Origin: Notoacmeibacter sp.
Lineage (GTDB): Bacteria > Pseudomonadota > Alphaproteobacteria > Rhizobiales > Rhizobiaceae
DNA: 43,146 bases
Reading direction: 5' to 3'
Assembly (NCBI GenBank): GCA_019912385.1
Contig: JAIOIW010000089.1
Location: 1-43,146, forward strand
Positions within the stretch are counted from its first letter, which is position 1, and each line of letters opens with the position of its first letter. The translations under genes were made by a program, and so were the position numbers. Below, one piece after another: positions 16,254 through 25,957 of the stretch. A model generated the notes under the pieces. The model did not search any database. It worked only from the letters and a program-made list of their open reading frames with translations, and was not told where the DNA came from.

Positions 16254-16732
16254 CGTCTTGCTCCTTTCTGGATTGTCCGGTGTGCGGCCGGCACTGGGCA
16301 GTGCCGGCCGCGAGTTGCCTGGATGAGCGCTATTCGAATACACGCCGCCCCAGGCGCCGCCGGTCGCCGTGGGGCTGGCGCCGGCAGTTCCGAAGTCGGC
16401 CGCGGCCGGGCCGACACGACGAAGGAGAACCGGCGCGCCGGTCTCTGCGGGGGATGCCTTTGACCGATATGGCCTTCTGGATGCTGATGGACGTTCATCT
16501 GCGTCCGCGCCTTGCCAAGCGTTTCCGTTCGTCGCGAATCGGACTTTGCCCCCAATCCGTGGCACGTAGAATCCGGCCGGGACCATTAACTTCGGTTGTA
16601 CGGACCGATGTGGCCAATCGATCAGACCATGGTCGGAACGAACCGCATCGAGTGCCCGCCTATCGATGGTCGCGGGCAGGCGTGGCCGGCGCCGGTTGAC
16701 AGCGCGATGGACGACGGATACCCGGCAGGGCC
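16254..16732. other. 479-bp region without a convincing gene; contains a 13-bp perfect hairpin
   Basis: I found no frame here with coding character. The clearest structure is a perfect inverted repeat with 13-bp arms at 16284-16296 and 16299-16311 and only 2 bp between them, so in RNA the inner pairs would open to form a loop. It lies 31 bp ahead of the ATG at 16253 on the minus strand, inside the probable leader of the small acidic protein. No U-run follows on either strand, so it is not a standard terminator. Confidence 0.5.
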
Positions 16733-16894
16733 ATGACAAAGCTCCTCGCCTTCGTGATCGCCGCGCTGATGGTGGTGCACATCATCCGGCCGCTCGGCTT
16801 GCCCGGGCTGAAACGGCGCGCCGATTTCTGGAAGATCGGATTGGCGGCGGTTGCGGCTGTCGTGCTGACCGTGGCAATCCGTCCGGGCGGCTGA
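16733..16894 (+). CDS. Small two-helix membrane protein (53 residues)
   Basis: A short frame begins at the ATG at 16733 and ends in TGA at 16892-16894. The product starts MTKLLAFVIAALMVVHIIRP, then LGLPGLKRRADFWK, then a second hydrophobic helix of about 15 residues and a short IRPGG tail. Two membrane helices joined by a basic loop indicate an inner-membrane hairpin. I recall similar short proteins in other rhizobia, so I consider it real; the function is unknown. It converges on the SGNH hydrolase gene, whose stop lies 2 bp away. Confidence 0.6.
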   Translation: MTKLLAFVIAALMVVHIIRPLGLPGLKRRADFWKIGLAAVAAVVLTVAIRPGG

Positions 16895-16896
16895 CG

Positions 16897-17622
16897 TCAG
16901 CCTTTGCCGATATGGCCGGCCATGTGTTCCGCCCAGTAGGCATAACCTGATGCCGAGGCGTGGAAACCGTCACGCGAGAAGCCCTGCGGCGCGACTTCGG
17001 GCATGGGCGAAGCGGCTTCCGCTCCGCGCTCGGTGAGCAGGCGCACGGCCCTGGCATTGATCGCATCGGCGCGGATGTCGAGAATGCGCCCCAGCGCCCG
17101 CGGCATGGCGGGCACCGCGGTCATCGGCAGCATCGGCGACCAGATGATGCGGGCAGCCGGAAACCGGGCGCGCAGCGCATAGATCAGCGTTCCGAACTCG
17201 CGTTTGAAACGGGAAAGCGAGTGGAAATTCTTCATGTCGTTGGTGCCGATGGAGAGGACGACATGGGTCCAGTCACGCTCAGCGACATGGGGCACCACAT
17301 GGTCGCGCACCTGCGCCGAGGTTGCCGAGTTCGATCCGGCGGCCCGCCACCTCACCGGCCGGCCCGTCGCCGTGGCGAGGGCTTCGGCGAGGCGCCAGGC
17401 AAGCCCCTGGCTTGTGTGATCGACACCCACGCCTGCGACCGAGGAATCGCCAATTACCAGCAACCGGAACGGATCGCCTTCGCCGGCGATCTCGCCCGAC
17501 ACGGGACCGGCGGCCGGCACCAGGCGCTCGGTGCGCAACCGCACGCCAACACCCTGCCAGGCGTAAACCGGCCATGCCAGCCACGTTGCCGCGGCTGCCC
17601 ATGACGGATAGCGCCGTTTCAT
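16897..17622 (-). CDS. SGNH/GDSL-type hydrolase
   Basis: The 241-residue protein has the SGNH esterase blocks: GDSS with nucleophile S60, GSN near 96-98, GTND at 126-129, and DGFH with D218 and H221. The N-terminal 25 residues contain a weak hydrophobic stretch (WAAAATWLAWPVYAW), so it may be exported or membrane-anchored. The substrate is unknown; lipid or carbohydrate esters are typical. The ATG at 17622 lies 17 bp after the pgk stop on the same strand, so it is probably the last gene of the gap-pgk transcript. Confidence 0.9.
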   Translation of the reverse strand: MKRRYPSWAAAATWLAWPVYAWQGVGVRLRTERLVPAAGPVSGEIAGEGDPFRLLVIGDSSVAGVGVDHTSQGLAWRLAEALATATGRPVRWRAAGSNSATSAQVRDHVVPHVAERDWTHVVLSIGTNDMKNFHSLSRFKREFGTLIYALRARFPAARIIWSPMLPMTAVPAMPRALGRILDIRADAINARAVRLLTERGAEAASPMPEVAPQGFSRDGFHASASGYAYWAEHMAGHIGKG

Positions 17623-17639
17623 GGTGCCAACCCGCCGGC

Positions 17640-18836
17640 TCAGGCCTTGAGGGCTTCGACGCCTGGAAGAGGCTTGCCCTCCATCCATTCCAGGAAGGCA
17701 CCCCCGGCCGTCGAAACATAGGTGAAATCGTCGGCAACGCCGGCGTGGTTGAGAGCGGCGACCGTGTCGCCACCGCCGGCAACCGATATGAGCGCGCCCT
17801 CCTCGGTGCGCTTGGCCGCCGCTTTTGCCGCTGCCACCGTCGCCGCATCGAAAGGCTCCAGTTCGAAGGCGCCGAGCGGGCCGTTCCAGACCAAGGTCGC
17901 TGCCTTTGCGATCCACTGGTTGATGGCTTCGACCGACGCCGGGCCGGCATCGAGAATCATCGCGTCGGAAGGAACGTTGTCTACGTCGACAACCTCGTTT
18001 TCGGCATTTGCCTTGAACTCGCGCGCGACGACCGCATCGACCGGCAAGACAACGGTGCAACCGGCCTTCGCGGCTTCCGCCATGATCGTCCTGGCCGTGT
18101 CGGCGAGGTCGTGCTCGCACAGCGATCTGGCGACATCCTTGCCCTGGGCTGCAAGGAAGGTGTTGGCCATGCCGCCGCCGATCACCAGCGCATCGACCCT
18201 TTTGACCAGATTCTGCAGCAGGTCGATCTTGGTCGACACCTTGGCGCCGCCGACGATGGCGACCAACGGGTGGGCGGGATTGCCGAGGCCTTTTTCCAGC
18301 GCCTCCAGTTCGGCCTGCATGGTGCGCCCGGCGCATGACGGCAGCAGATGGGCCAGGGCTTCGGTGGAAGCATGCGCGCGGTGCGCTGCGGAAAAGGCAT
18401 CGTTGACGTAGAGATCGCCATTGGCGGCGAGCGCCTTGGCGAAGACGGGCTCGTTCTTCTCCTCCCCCTTGTGGAAACGGGTGTTCTCCAGGAGCAGGAT
18501 GTCGCCATCACTCATGTCGGCGATCGCGGCGGCCGCAACGTCACCGATGCAATCGCCGGCAAACAGGACGTGGTGATCGAGGACTTCCTCGATTGCCGGG
18601 ACGATCGGCTTGAGCGACATGTCGGGCACGACCTCGCCCTTTGGGCGGCCGAAATGGGCGAGCAGGATGACCTTGGCGCAACGGGACGACAGCTCGGTTA
18701 TGGTCGGCGCGACGCGCTCGATACGTGTCTTGTCGGTCACCAGACCGTCTTTCACGGGCACGTTGATGTCGACGCGCACCAGCGCGCGCTTGCCGGCTAT
18801 GTCTCCGAGGTCGTCGATGGTCTTGAAGCGGGTCAT
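17640..18836 (-). CDS. pgk: Phosphoglycerate kinase
   Basis: The 398-residue glycolytic enzyme transfers phosphate between 1,3-bisphosphoglycerate and ADP. It shows [11 protein letters not shown] at the N-terminus, LAHFGRPKG, the [10 protein letters not shown] segment, and [13 protein letters not shown] at the C-terminal nucleotide site. The ATG at 18836 ([12 protein letters not shown]) is chosen over 18872 because AGGGAA precedes it and it fits the family. It lies 105 bp downstream of gap on the same strand; that gap holds two strong hairpins. Confidence 0.97.
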   Translation of the reverse strand: MTRFKTIDDLGDIAGKRALVRVDINVPVKDGLVTDKTRIERVAPTITELSSRCAKVILLAHFGRPKGEVVPDMSLKPIVPAIEEVLDHHVLFAGDCIGDVAAAAIADMSDGDILLLENTRFHKGEEKNEPVFAKALAANGDLYVNDAFSAAHRAHASTEALAHLLPSCAGRTMQAELEALEKGLGNPAHPLVAIVGGAKVSTKIDLLQNLVKRVDALVIGGGMANTFLAAQGKDVARSLCEHDLADTARTIMAEAAKAGCTVVLPVDAVVAREFKANAENEVVDVDNVPSDAMILDAGPASVEAINQWIAKAATLVWNGPLGAFELEPFDAATVAAAKAAAKRTEEGALISVAGGGDTVAALNHAGVADDFTYVSTAGGAFLEWMEGKPLPGVEALKA

Positions 18837-18872
18837 GTCGGTGTTCCCTGTCTCGATGGGAATTCGGCCCAA

Positions 18873-18934
18873 GGTGCCGGTTCGCGGTCGGCACCGGCGC
18901 GAAGCGGATGGCCGGGGCGCGCGAACGCCCCGGC
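18873..18934 (-). other. Two hairpins in the gap-pgk intercistronic region
   Basis: One inverted repeat has 7-bp arms (18873-18879 and 18889-18895, GGTGCCG/CGGCACC). The second has 9-bp arms (18911-18919 and 18926-18934, GCCGGGGCG/CGCCCCGGC). Neither has a U-run on the minus strand, so they are more likely mRNA-stability or processing elements than terminators. Confidence 0.5.
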
Positions 18935-18941
18935 GTCGAGG

Positions 18942-19949
18942 TCAGATCAGCTTGCCCATCGCCACGGCCGTATCGGACATGCGGTTGGAAAAACCCCATT
19001 CGTTGTCGTACCACGACAGGACCGAAACCAGCGTGCCGTCCATGACCTTGGTCTGGTCCATGTGGAAGATCGAGGAATGCGGATCGTGATTGAAGTCGAT
19101 GGAGACGTTTTTCTCCTCGGTGTAGCCAAGAATGCCCTTGAGCGGACCATCGGCCGCCGCCTTGATCGCGGCGTTGATTTCCTCGACGCTTGTGGCCCTC
19201 TTGGCGATGAACTTCAGATCGACGACCGAGACGTTGGGGGTCGGCACGCGCATGGCGAAGCCGTCAAGCTTGCCGTTCAGTTCGGGCAGCACGAGGCCGA
19301 CCGCCTTTGCCGCGCCCGTCGAGGTCGGGATCATCGACATTGCCGCGGCGCGGCCGCGGTAGAGATCCTTGTGCATGGTGTCGAGCGTGGGCTGGTCGCC
19401 GGTGTAGGAATGGATTGTCGTCATCATGCCCTTCTCGATACCGATCGTATCGTTGAGCACCTTGGCGACCGGCGACAGGCAGTTGGTGGTGCACGATGCG
19501 TTGGAAACGATGACATCGTCACTGGTCAGCGTGTCGTGGTTGACGCCAAAGACGATCGTCTTGTCGGCGCCGGTGGCCGGCGCGGAAACGAGGACGCGCC
19601 TGGCGCCGGCCTCGAGATGCAGGGCGGCTTTCTCGCGCGCGGTGAAAATGCCGGTGCACTCCATCGCGATGTCGATGCCGAGCTCCTTCCAGGGAAGCTT
19701 GGCGGGATCGCGTTCCGCCAGTACCTTGAAGGAATCGGTGCCGATGTTGATGGTGTCACCTTCGACCCTCACCTCGTGGGGAAAGCGGCCGTGGACCGAA
19801 TCGTAGCGCATCAGATGGGCGTTTGTTTCCACCGGGCCAAGGTCGTTGATGGCGACGACGTCGATGTCCGTGCGGCCCGATTCGTAAATCGCGCGCACGA
19901 CGTTGCGGCCGATCCGGCCAAATCCGTTGATGGCAATCTTGATGGTCAT
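18942..19949 (-). CDS. gap: Glyceraldehyde-3-phosphate dehydrogenase, type I
   Basis: The 335-residue enzyme has [10 protein letters not shown] at the N-terminal Rossmann motif, D36 in AINDLGP (NAD preference), the catalytic C153 in [12 protein letters not shown] and its partner H180 in [10 protein letters not shown]. It oxidises glyceraldehyde-3-phosphate to 1,3-bisphosphoglycerate, or the reverse in gluconeogenesis. It is flanked on the same strand by tkt upstream and pgk downstream. A terminator-like hairpin at 20024-20043 separates it from tkt, so it may have its own promoter. Confidence 0.98.
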   Translation of the reverse strand: MTIKIAINGFGRIGRNVVRAIYESGRTDIDVVAINDLGPVETNAHLMRYDSVHGRFPHEVRVEGDTINIGTDSFKVLAERDPAKLPWKELGIDIAMECTGIFTAREKAALHLEAGARRVLVSAPATGADKTIVFGVNHDTLTSDDVIVSNASCTTNCLSPVAKVLNDTIGIEKGMMTTIHSYTGDQPTLDTMHKDLYRGRAAAMSMIPTSTGAAKAVGLVLPELNGKLDGFAMRVPTPNVSVVDLKFIAKRATSVEEINAAIKAAADGPLKGILGYTEEKNVSIDFNHDPHSSIFHMDQTKVMDGTLVSVLSWYDNEWGFSNRMSDTAVAMGKLI

Positions 19950-20019
19950 GAATGGTTCTCCCGCAGGTTTTAGGGCGCGCGCGAGCGCTCGCAGAAACTG
20001 TCTGGCGCCGGGTGGAGCG

Positions 20020-20043
20020 CAAAACCGGTCCGGGCGGACCGGT
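20020..20043 (-). terminator. Terminator-like hairpin after tkt
   Basis: A perfect inverted repeat with 8-bp arms (20024-20031 and 20036-20043, ACCGGTCC/GGACCGGT) and a 4-nt loop is followed on the minus strand by TTT after the stem's last T. It lies 183 bp beyond the tkt stop and ahead of gap. The U-run is short, so termination may be partial. Confidence 0.5.
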
Positions 20044-20225
20044 CAGAGCACGTTCGGCTGCCGCTTCATAAACGCGGAACGGCAAAGAATCCAGATGGGC
20101 GAGGCCGCCGGCAGCGGGGGAAAAAGACGCGCGGGCACATTTGCAGCCACAAAAACACTGCATCCTGCAACTTTGTCGCAGGCGTGTCACAATTTCCTGT
20201 CTGCGCGGCCCGCAGCGCCGCCGTT

Positions 20226-22223
20226 TCAGCCTTCGGCGACCGGCAAACGCGCAATCGCAGCTTCGACCGCGGCTTGCGCGGTGATGCCGAAATGGGCGTA
20301 GATCTCCTGGTAAGGTCCGGAAGCGCCGAAGCTGTCCATGCCGATGAACACGCCGTCGCCGCCGATGAAGCGCTCCCAGCCCTGGCCGATTCCGGCCTCG
20401 ATGGCGATGCGGACCGGCGCGGAGCCTATGACTGCCGCGCGGTATTCCGGCGACTGGCGGGCGAACAGTTCGAAGCAGGGGACCGACACGACCCGGGTGG
20501 GACGTCCCATCTCCTCAAGCGTCTTGCGCGCGGTCAGCGCGATCTCGACTTCCGAACCGGAAGCGAAAATCGTCACCTTGGCCTCGTCGCTCGCCGTCGC
20601 CAGTTCATAGGCGCCATAGGCGCACATGTTTTCCTCGTCATACACCGTGCGCGCAGCCGGCAGGTTCTGCCGGGTCAGGGCCAGGGTTGACGGCGTGGTC
20701 CGCGATTCCAAAGCCAGTTGCCAGCACTCTACGGTTTCCATCGCGTCGGCCGGCCGGAACACGTTATGGTTCGGGATCGCACGCAACGCGGCCAGATGCT
20801 CGACCGGCTGATGGGTCGGGCCGTCCTCTCCAAGGCCGATGGAATCATGGGTCATGACATAGATGACGCGCAGGCCCATCAGCGAAGACAGGCGCATGGC
20901 CGGGCGGGCGTAGTCGGAAAACACCAGGAAGGTTCCCGAATAGGGAATGAGGCCGCCATGCAGGGCGATACCGTTCATTGCCGCCGCCATGGCGTGCTCG
21001 CGAATTCCGTAATGGATGTAGCGGCCCGCGAAATCGCCGGGCTTTACGTCCGCGGTCTGCGACGTCTTGGTATTGTTGGAGCCGGTCAGGTCGGCCGAAC
21101 CGCCAATCGTCTCGGTGACGACGGCGTTGATGACTTCGAGCGCCAGTTCCGACGATCTGCGTGTGGCCGCCTTGGGCTTTTCCTCCGCCAGCCTCTTCTT
21201 GTAGTCGGCAATGGCGCTCTCGAAGCTGCCCGGCAGGTCGCCGCGCATGACGCGCTCGAACTCGCCGCGCAGGTCGGCCTCGGCTGCCGCCAGGCGCTGT
21301 TCCCAGGCCGTGCGGGCCTTCGTCGAGCGCAGGCCGCAGAGCCGCCATGCGTCGAGAACGTCGCTGGGCACGTGGAACGGCTCCTCTTTCCAGCCGAGCG
21401 CCTTGCGGGTCGCCGCGACTTCCCCGGCGCCCAGCGGCGAGCCATGCACCTTCGACGTGCCCGCCTTTGACGGAGAACCGAACCCGATGATCGTCTTCGC
21501 CGCGATCATCGTCGGCTTGTCGGAGGCCTTCGCCGCCTCCAGCGCGGCGGCGATCGCGTCGGGATCGTGGCCGTCGACGGCGAGCGTATTCCAGCCCGAC
21601 GCTTCGAAGCGCGCGCGCTGGTCGGTTGAATCGGCCAGCGAGACCGGGCCGTCGATGGAGATGCCGTTGTCGTCCCAGATGATGATCAGCTTGTTGAGCC
21701 GCAAATGGCCGGCAAGCGTGATCGCCTCCTGGCTGATGCCTTCCATCAGGCAGCCGTCGCCGGCGAGCGCATAGGTGTAGTGATCGACAAGACCGTCGCC
21801 GTAACGCGCATTGAGCAGGCGTTCCGCCAGCGCCATGCCGACCGCGTTGGCAATGCCCTGGCCGAGCGGTCCGGTGGTCGTTTCGATGCCCGCGGCATGG
21901 CCGTATTCAGGGTGACCCGGCGTGCGTGAGCCGAGCTGGCGGAAATTTTTGATCTCGTCGAGGGTGATGTCCTCGTAGCCGGTAAGGTAGAGCAGCGAGT
22001 ACAACAGCATCGACCCATGGCCGGCAGAGAGCACGAAACGGTCGCGATCCGGCCAGTTCGGATTCTTCGGATCATGGTCGAGAAAGCGGGTGAACAGAAC
22101 GGTCGCGATGTCTGCCGCGCCCATCGGAAGGCCGGGATGGCCCGAATTGGCCTTTTCGACCGCATCGATCGAAAGGAAGCGGATCGCATTGGCCATCCGG
22201 TCGTGTTTTTCGCGTACTGTCAT
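20226..22223 (-). CDS. tkt: Transketolase
   Basis: The 665-residue thiamine-diphosphate enzyme moves two-carbon units between sugar phosphates in the pentose phosphate pathway. The cofactor region [13 protein letters not shown] (with the NN-type partner [13 protein letters not shown]), the N-terminal [12 protein letters not shown], and the central [19 protein letters not shown] motif are present. The ATG at 22223 ([16 protein letters not shown]) fits the family; the frame extends to 22289. It heads the minus-strand tkt-gap-pgk block and is divergent from DUF4164-zapA. Confidence 0.97.
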   Translation of the reverse strand: MTVREKHDRMANAIRFLSIDAVEKANSGHPGLPMGAADIATVLFTRFLDHDPKNPNWPDRDRFVLSAGHGSMLLYSLLYLTGYEDITLDEIKNFRQLGSRTPGHPEYGHAAGIETTTGPLGQGIANAVGMALAERLLNARYGDGLVDHYTYALAGDGCLMEGISQEAITLAGHLRLNKLIIIWDDNGISIDGPVSLADSTDQRARFEASGWNTLAVDGHDPDAIAAALEAAKASDKPTMIAAKTIIGFGSPSKAGTSKVHGSPLGAGEVAATRKALGWKEEPFHVPSDVLDAWRLCGLRSTKARTAWEQRLAAAEADLRGEFERVMRGDLPGSFESAIADYKKRLAEEKPKAATRRSSELALEVINAVVTETIGGSADLTGSNNTKTSQTADVKPGDFAGRYIHYGIREHAMAAAMNGIALHGGLIPYSGTFLVFSDYARPAMRLSSLMGLRVIYVMTHDSIGLGEDGPTHQPVEHLAALRAIPNHNVFRPADAMETVECWQLALESRTTPSTLALTRQNLPAARTVYDEENMCAYGAYELATASDEAKVTIFASGSEVEIALTARKTLEEMGRPTRVVSVPCFELFARQSPEYRAAVIGSAPVRIAIEAGIGQGWERFIGGDGVFIGMDSFGASGPYQEIYAHFGITAQAAVEAAIARLPVAEG

Positions 22224-22409
22224 GATTGCCCGCTGTCTGCTGCCGGGGTCGACCGGCCGAACCACCAGCGGTTCCGGGCAGCCCGACACCCTTTGAAAAG
22301 CAGGCGGTACATATCAGGTGGCGGTGATGAGTCAACCAATCCACGGTGCGCGGTGGGCTGCCGGCGACGGCCTTCCACGCATTTGGCAGGGGACTGCCGC
22401 AATGTCCGG

Positions 22410-22439
22410 TTGACCTCGCCTTTATGCACCCTCTAATCT
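22410..22439 (+). promoter_or_regulatory. Putative sigma-70 promoter of DUF4164-zapA
   Basis: TTGACC (22410-22415) and TAATCT (22434-22439) are separated by 18 bp, predicting transcription from about 22446, ahead of the ATG at 22503. Confidence 0.45.
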
Positions 22440-22502
22440 TTTGCTGCTAACGCACTCACCATGCGTGACGATTCGCGGCTCGGGCGGGCTCAGGATACTT
22501 GC

Positions 22503-22775
22503 ATGACCGGTGACATGACGTTGAAGGAAGCGCTCGCCCAGCTCCGTCGGGCGGTCGACATGCTGGAGTCGGCGACGGGAGCACGGCTCGAGCGGGAGCA
22601 GGATTTTGCCGAAACCGAAGCCGAAGTGCAGAGGATGAACGCCGATCGCGCCCGTCTCGCCCAGGAGCTCGACAATTCTGAGTCGCGCGCCGAGCGGCTC
22701 GAGGACGCCAACAAGGAAGTTTCGCGCCGTCTGGTCACGGCGATGGAAACCATCCGTGCCGTCCTCGACCGATAG
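22503..22775 (+). CDS. DUF4164 coiled-coil protein
   Basis: The product is a 90-residue protein made almost wholly of one heptad-like coiled coil (LKEALAQLRRAVDMLESATG, then repeated acidic/basic heptads to RAVLDR). It matches DUF4164, a short family found next to zapA in Rhizobiales. A link to cell division is inferred from position only. The ATG at 22503 or the one at 22515 is likely; the ATG at 22461 would add an unconserved tail. zapA follows 12 bp downstream, so the genes are cotranscribed. Confidence 0.88.
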   Translation: MTGDMTLKEALAQLRRAVDMLESATGARLEREQDFAETEAEVQRMNADRARLAQELDNSESRAERLEDANKEVSRRLVTAMETIRAVLDR

Positions 22776-22787
22776 GGAGGAAAGGCG

Positions 22788-23147
22788 ATGCCGCAGGTAT
22801 CGGTGATGATTGACGGCAAGACCTATCGTATGGCTTGCGACGAGGGTCAGGAAGAGCACCTCGCCGACCTCGCGCGTCGCTTTGACCGCTATGTGACGCA
22901 TCTGAAGGGGTCGTTCGGCGAAATCGGCGACCAGCGCCTGACCGTCATGGCGGCGATCATGGTGATGGACGAGTTCGTGGAACTGCAGAAGCGCGTGAAA
23001 GGCATGGAAAGCGAGGTCCAGACCTTGCGCAAGACGCGAGATGACGCGCTGGCCAAGGCCGACAAGACCGATGCGGGCCTGTCCGCCACGATCGCCGGCA
23101 TCGCCGAACGGCTCGAGGGCATGGCGGCGAAACTGGCGAAGGGATAG
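22788..23147 (+). CDS. zapA: Cell division protein ZapA
   Basis: The 119-residue protein has the ZapA N-terminal domain (VSVMIDGKTYRMACDEGQEE, then HLADLARRFDRYV) and a C-terminal coiled coil. ZapA bundles FtsZ filaments and supports Z-ring assembly. GGAGG just ahead of the ATG supports the start. In many relatives zapA is followed by a 6S RNA and 5-formyltetrahydrofolate cyclo-ligase; here only 20 bp separate it from the convergent DUF3422 gene, so neither is present. Confidence 0.95.
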   Translation: MPQVSVMIDGKTYRMACDEGQEEHLADLARRFDRYVTHLKGSFGEIGDQRLTVMAAIMVMDEFVELQKRVKGMESEVQTLRKTRDDALAKADKTDAGLSATIAGIAERLEGMAAKLAKG

Positions 23148-23167
23148 CGAGCGGACGTAGACGGGCC

Positions 23168-24460
23168 TCAGTGTCCCAACGACTTTCGGATGCGCCTGAC
23201 GCCGAGCGCCACGAGCGCCACGACAACCGGAATGCTTGCCAGCATGACCGTCGATTTCTCCAGCGGCAGCCATCCGAGCGTTTTCAGGCCCTCGGCCGCA
23301 TAGCCGACGAGGCCGACGATGTAATAGGTGATGGCGGCAACCGACAGGCCTTCGACGGTCTCCTGCAGGCGCAATTGCAAATGCGCCCTGCGATCCATGC
23401 TTTCCAGCAGTGCCTGGTTCTGGTTCTCGCGGGTGATGTCGACGCGGGTCGACAGGAGCTGGGTGGCCTGGGCGATCCGCGCGGACACCGCATTCATCCT
23501 TTTCTCGACCGACTGGCAGGTGCGCATGGCCGGCCCCAGCCGCCGCTCGACGAAATCGGAGAAGGTCTGCAGCCCGGTCACCCGGACTTCGCGCAGATCC
23601 GAGATGCGCAGCGCGACCAGCTCCGAATAGGCCCGTGCGGCGGAAAAGCGGAACTGGGTGGCGGTGTGGCGGCGCACGATCTCGGCATGCAGCAGCGTGA
23701 GCCGGTCCAGCAGGTCCTGCTCCTGCTTGCCGCCGGCTTCGCGCATTGCGGCGGTAATCGATTCGAGTTCCCCCTCGAACCCGCCGAGTTCGCCCATCAG
23801 GTCGCGGGCGACGGGAAGGGTCAGCAGCGCGATCATGATGTAGGTGTCGATTTCCAGAAGGCGCTGCGCGGTGCGGCCCCTCTGGCGCGGGGTCATGGAG
23901 TTGTCGAAGACCAGAAAACGGCCGAACCCGTCATCGGCGATGAGAAAGTGGGAATAGGCCCTGGCCGCGCCGCCGGCAACCTCCGCGCTGATCAGCGTGT
24001 GCCCGTCGAAAAATTGCCGGGCAATCGCCTCTTCCGGCGGAGGCGACGCGGGCATCGGCGCGATTTCAAGATGGTTGGCGACCAGCAGTGCGCCGGGCAG
24101 CGAGCGCAGCCAGTCCGGCGGAACCGCTTCGAGCGCCGGCGCGGCGAACAGCGGGCTGTCGGCGTCCCGCTCGACGATGAAGGTAAAGCGGGTGAACTCG
24201 GTATGCTTTTCCCAGGTAAGGCGGAAAGGGCCGAGATCGGCGGAAAAATGGTTCGCGCCTTCGCGCGGCTTCTCGTGGCCGAAACTGTCGCATAATCTAG
24301 CGACCGGAGCGGGCGACCTTTCCCCGAAAATCACCAGGTAGCTGATCGAAGCGCGTCGCGGCAGAGATTCCGGCGGGCGGGCATGCATTTCCTCGTTGAG
24401 GGCGAAACGCATGGGATGGCTGGCTGGAGGGACCGCCTGGGCCTGCGGGTTTTCCGTCAC
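23168..24460 (-). CDS. DUF3422 family membrane protein
   Basis: The 430-residue protein matches DUF3422, a proteobacterial family of unknown function. The N-terminus NEEMHARPPE is a family hallmark. The middle is helical, with a long coiled-coil stretch (near residues 200-370), and two hydrophobic helices close to the C-terminus (about 372-392 and 402-420) anchor it in the inner membrane. It is probably monocistronic and converges on zapA. Confidence 0.9.
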   Translation of the reverse strand: MTENPQAQAVPPASHPMRFALNEEMHARPPESLPRRASISYLVIFGERSPAPVARLCDSFGHEKPREGANHFSADLGPFRLTWEKHTEFTRFTFIVERDADSPLFAAPALEAVPPDWLRSLPGALLVANHLEIAPMPASPPPEEAIARQFFDGHTLISAEVAGGAARAYSHFLIADDGFGRFLVFDNSMTPRQRGRTAQRLLEIDTYIMIALLTLPVARDLMGELGGFEGELESITAAMREAGGKQEQDLLDRLTLLHAEIVRRHTATQFRFSAARAYSELVALRISDLREVRVTGLQTFSDFVERRLGPAMRTCQSVEKRMNAVSARIAQATQLLSTRVDITRENQNQALLESMDRRAHLQLRLQETVEGLSVAAITYYIVGLVGYAAEGLKTLGWLPLEKSTVMLASIPVVVALVALGVRRIRKSLGH

Positions 24461-24615
24461 GACATGTCTCCCGGTTTGGAATGCGATATTGGTCGCCGCA
24501 CTTCAGCAAGACAAGAGCGGCGCAATATCGCGCCCAGGGGCGGAACGAGCGGTTACGAATTGACATATGACATCCTGATCTGCACCTGCTCCCGGTAAGC
24601 TGCCCTCGAACCGGA

Positions 24616-25668
24616 ATGCAAACGGAGCGGATGCTCGTGAAAATCGCTGCCCTCAAATACAGATTGCCGCCCACGCGGCGGAGCAATGAAGACGTCGTGG
24701 CCTTTGTGCGCGAGCGACTGGGCGGCCGGCCGGCCGGCGAAGTCAATGATCTTGTCAGGCTGATCGAGGCCGGATTTGCCTATGCCGGTTCAAGGTACCG
24801 CTACTGGCTGGACGACGGGGAGCCGGTCCTGGACCACGCGATCGAGGCAGCACGCGATGCATTGGCCGAAGCCGGCCTGCGGCCGCAGGACGTGAGCGCG
24901 ATCATTTATGTAGGGGTTGGCCGGGGATGTCTTGAGCCGGCATCCGCGGCGGCGGTGCAGATGCGCCTCGGCGCAGTGAACGCGACCTCCTTCGACATCC
25001 TCGAGGCCTGTGTCAGCTGGGTGCGTGGGCTCGAGATTGCCCAGGCGCTGTTCAAGGCGGGCCGCTACGGCAATGTCCTGCTGGTCAATTGCGAAATGGG
25101 AATGCGCCGTTTCGGCGCCATCGACGAATTGCGGCGGGACAATCTCGATCTCTACTTCTCCGCACTGACGGTCGGGGAAGCGGCGACCGCGGCCGTGCTC
25201 CTGCCCGGCGGGGAGGATTTCGACTTCCATTTCAGGACATGGCCCGAAGGGTTCGGCTACTGCATGATCCCGCTGAGCAACGCCCGGGCCTTCATGCCCG
25301 ACCAACTGCCCGAAAACGCGATCGCCGATCGCTTCTATGCCATGTCGCTGCCGCTGGTGAATACGGCGTTGAAGGGTCTGGAGCGGCTCTACGGCGAGAC
25401 CGGCTACGGAAATGGTCCGCTCCCCGACCTGACCCTGATCCATTCCGTGAGCGAACGGGCGAGCCGGCAGGCCATTCCGTTGATGGGGCTGGACTGGGAT
25501 CGCCATTTCGATATCCATGCAAGCCACGGGAACACGGTATCGGCCAGTATCCCGCTGGGGATGGCGCTGGCAGCCGAGGCCGGCCGGCTTGCGCCGGGAA
25601 CAGATACGCTTCTGATCGGCGCCGGCGCGGGGGTCTCGACCGGGTTTTGCCGCTTCGTGTATCAGTAA
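24616..25668 (+). CDS. Stand-alone 3-oxoacyl-ACP synthase III-like protein
   Basis: The 350-residue protein has the thiolase-like fold of KAS III/FabH. The catalytic cysteine is C132 in DILEACVSWVRG, H276 lies in LIHSVSERASRQ where FabH has HQAN-type motifs, and N306 is in HGNTVSASIP, close to the FabH GNTSAASIP motif. The full Cys-His-Asn set is thus present but the surroundings differ from housekeeping FabH. No acyl carrier protein or other fatty acid gene is adjacent, so its acyl substrate is unknown. ATGs at 24616 and 24631 are both possible; GGAG at 24624-24627 favours 24631 or the GTG at 24637. Confidence 0.85.
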   Translation: MQTERMLVKIAALKYRLPPTRRSNEDVVAFVRERLGGRPAGEVNDLVRLIEAGFAYAGSRYRYWLDDGEPVLDHAIEAARDALAEAGLRPQDVSAIIYVGVGRGCLEPASAAAVQMRLGAVNATSFDILEACVSWVRGLEIAQALFKAGRYGNVLLVNCEMGMRRFGAIDELRRDNLDLYFSALTVGEAATAAVLLPGGEDFDFHFRTWPEGFGYCMIPLSNARAFMPDQLPENAIADRFYAMSLPLVNTALKGLERLYGETGYGNGPLPDLTLIHSVSERASRQAIPLMGLDWDRHFDIHASHGNTVSASIPLGMALAAEAGRLAPGTDTLLIGAGAGVSTGFCRFVYQ

Positions 25669-25957
25669 GCGACGCGGCCACCAGGGCGCCGGAATGGTTG
25701 TGGCGGCCTGCGCCGTTTCAACCCGATCGTTTGGATTTTAGCTTTCCTGATTCGGATATTTTAAGTCGTTGCACGCATTGTTGGTGCCGGTTGCGGGTGT
25801 GGGGCAATCGCAACCTGCGTTGCGGTTCGGCGCGTCAGGCGGCGAGGCGCATTTCGATTGACAGCCCTCCACAATAGTTCGCGGTCAGAACGGCAAGGTA
25901 CGGCGTCGGCGGTGCCTGCCGCGCGAACGGCGAGCCTGCGCAACTGGAGGTAAGCTC

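Noticed and set aside
16005-16739. 244-residue minus-strand frame including the small acidic protein
   Set aside because: Only the last 82 residues have a ribosome site and coding character; the upstream part crosses a strong hairpin and looks non-coding.
23148-23167. 6S RNA expected after zapA
   Set aside because: Only 20 bp separate zapA from the convergent DUF3422 gene, so there is no room for a 6S RNA or a cyclo-ligase gene.
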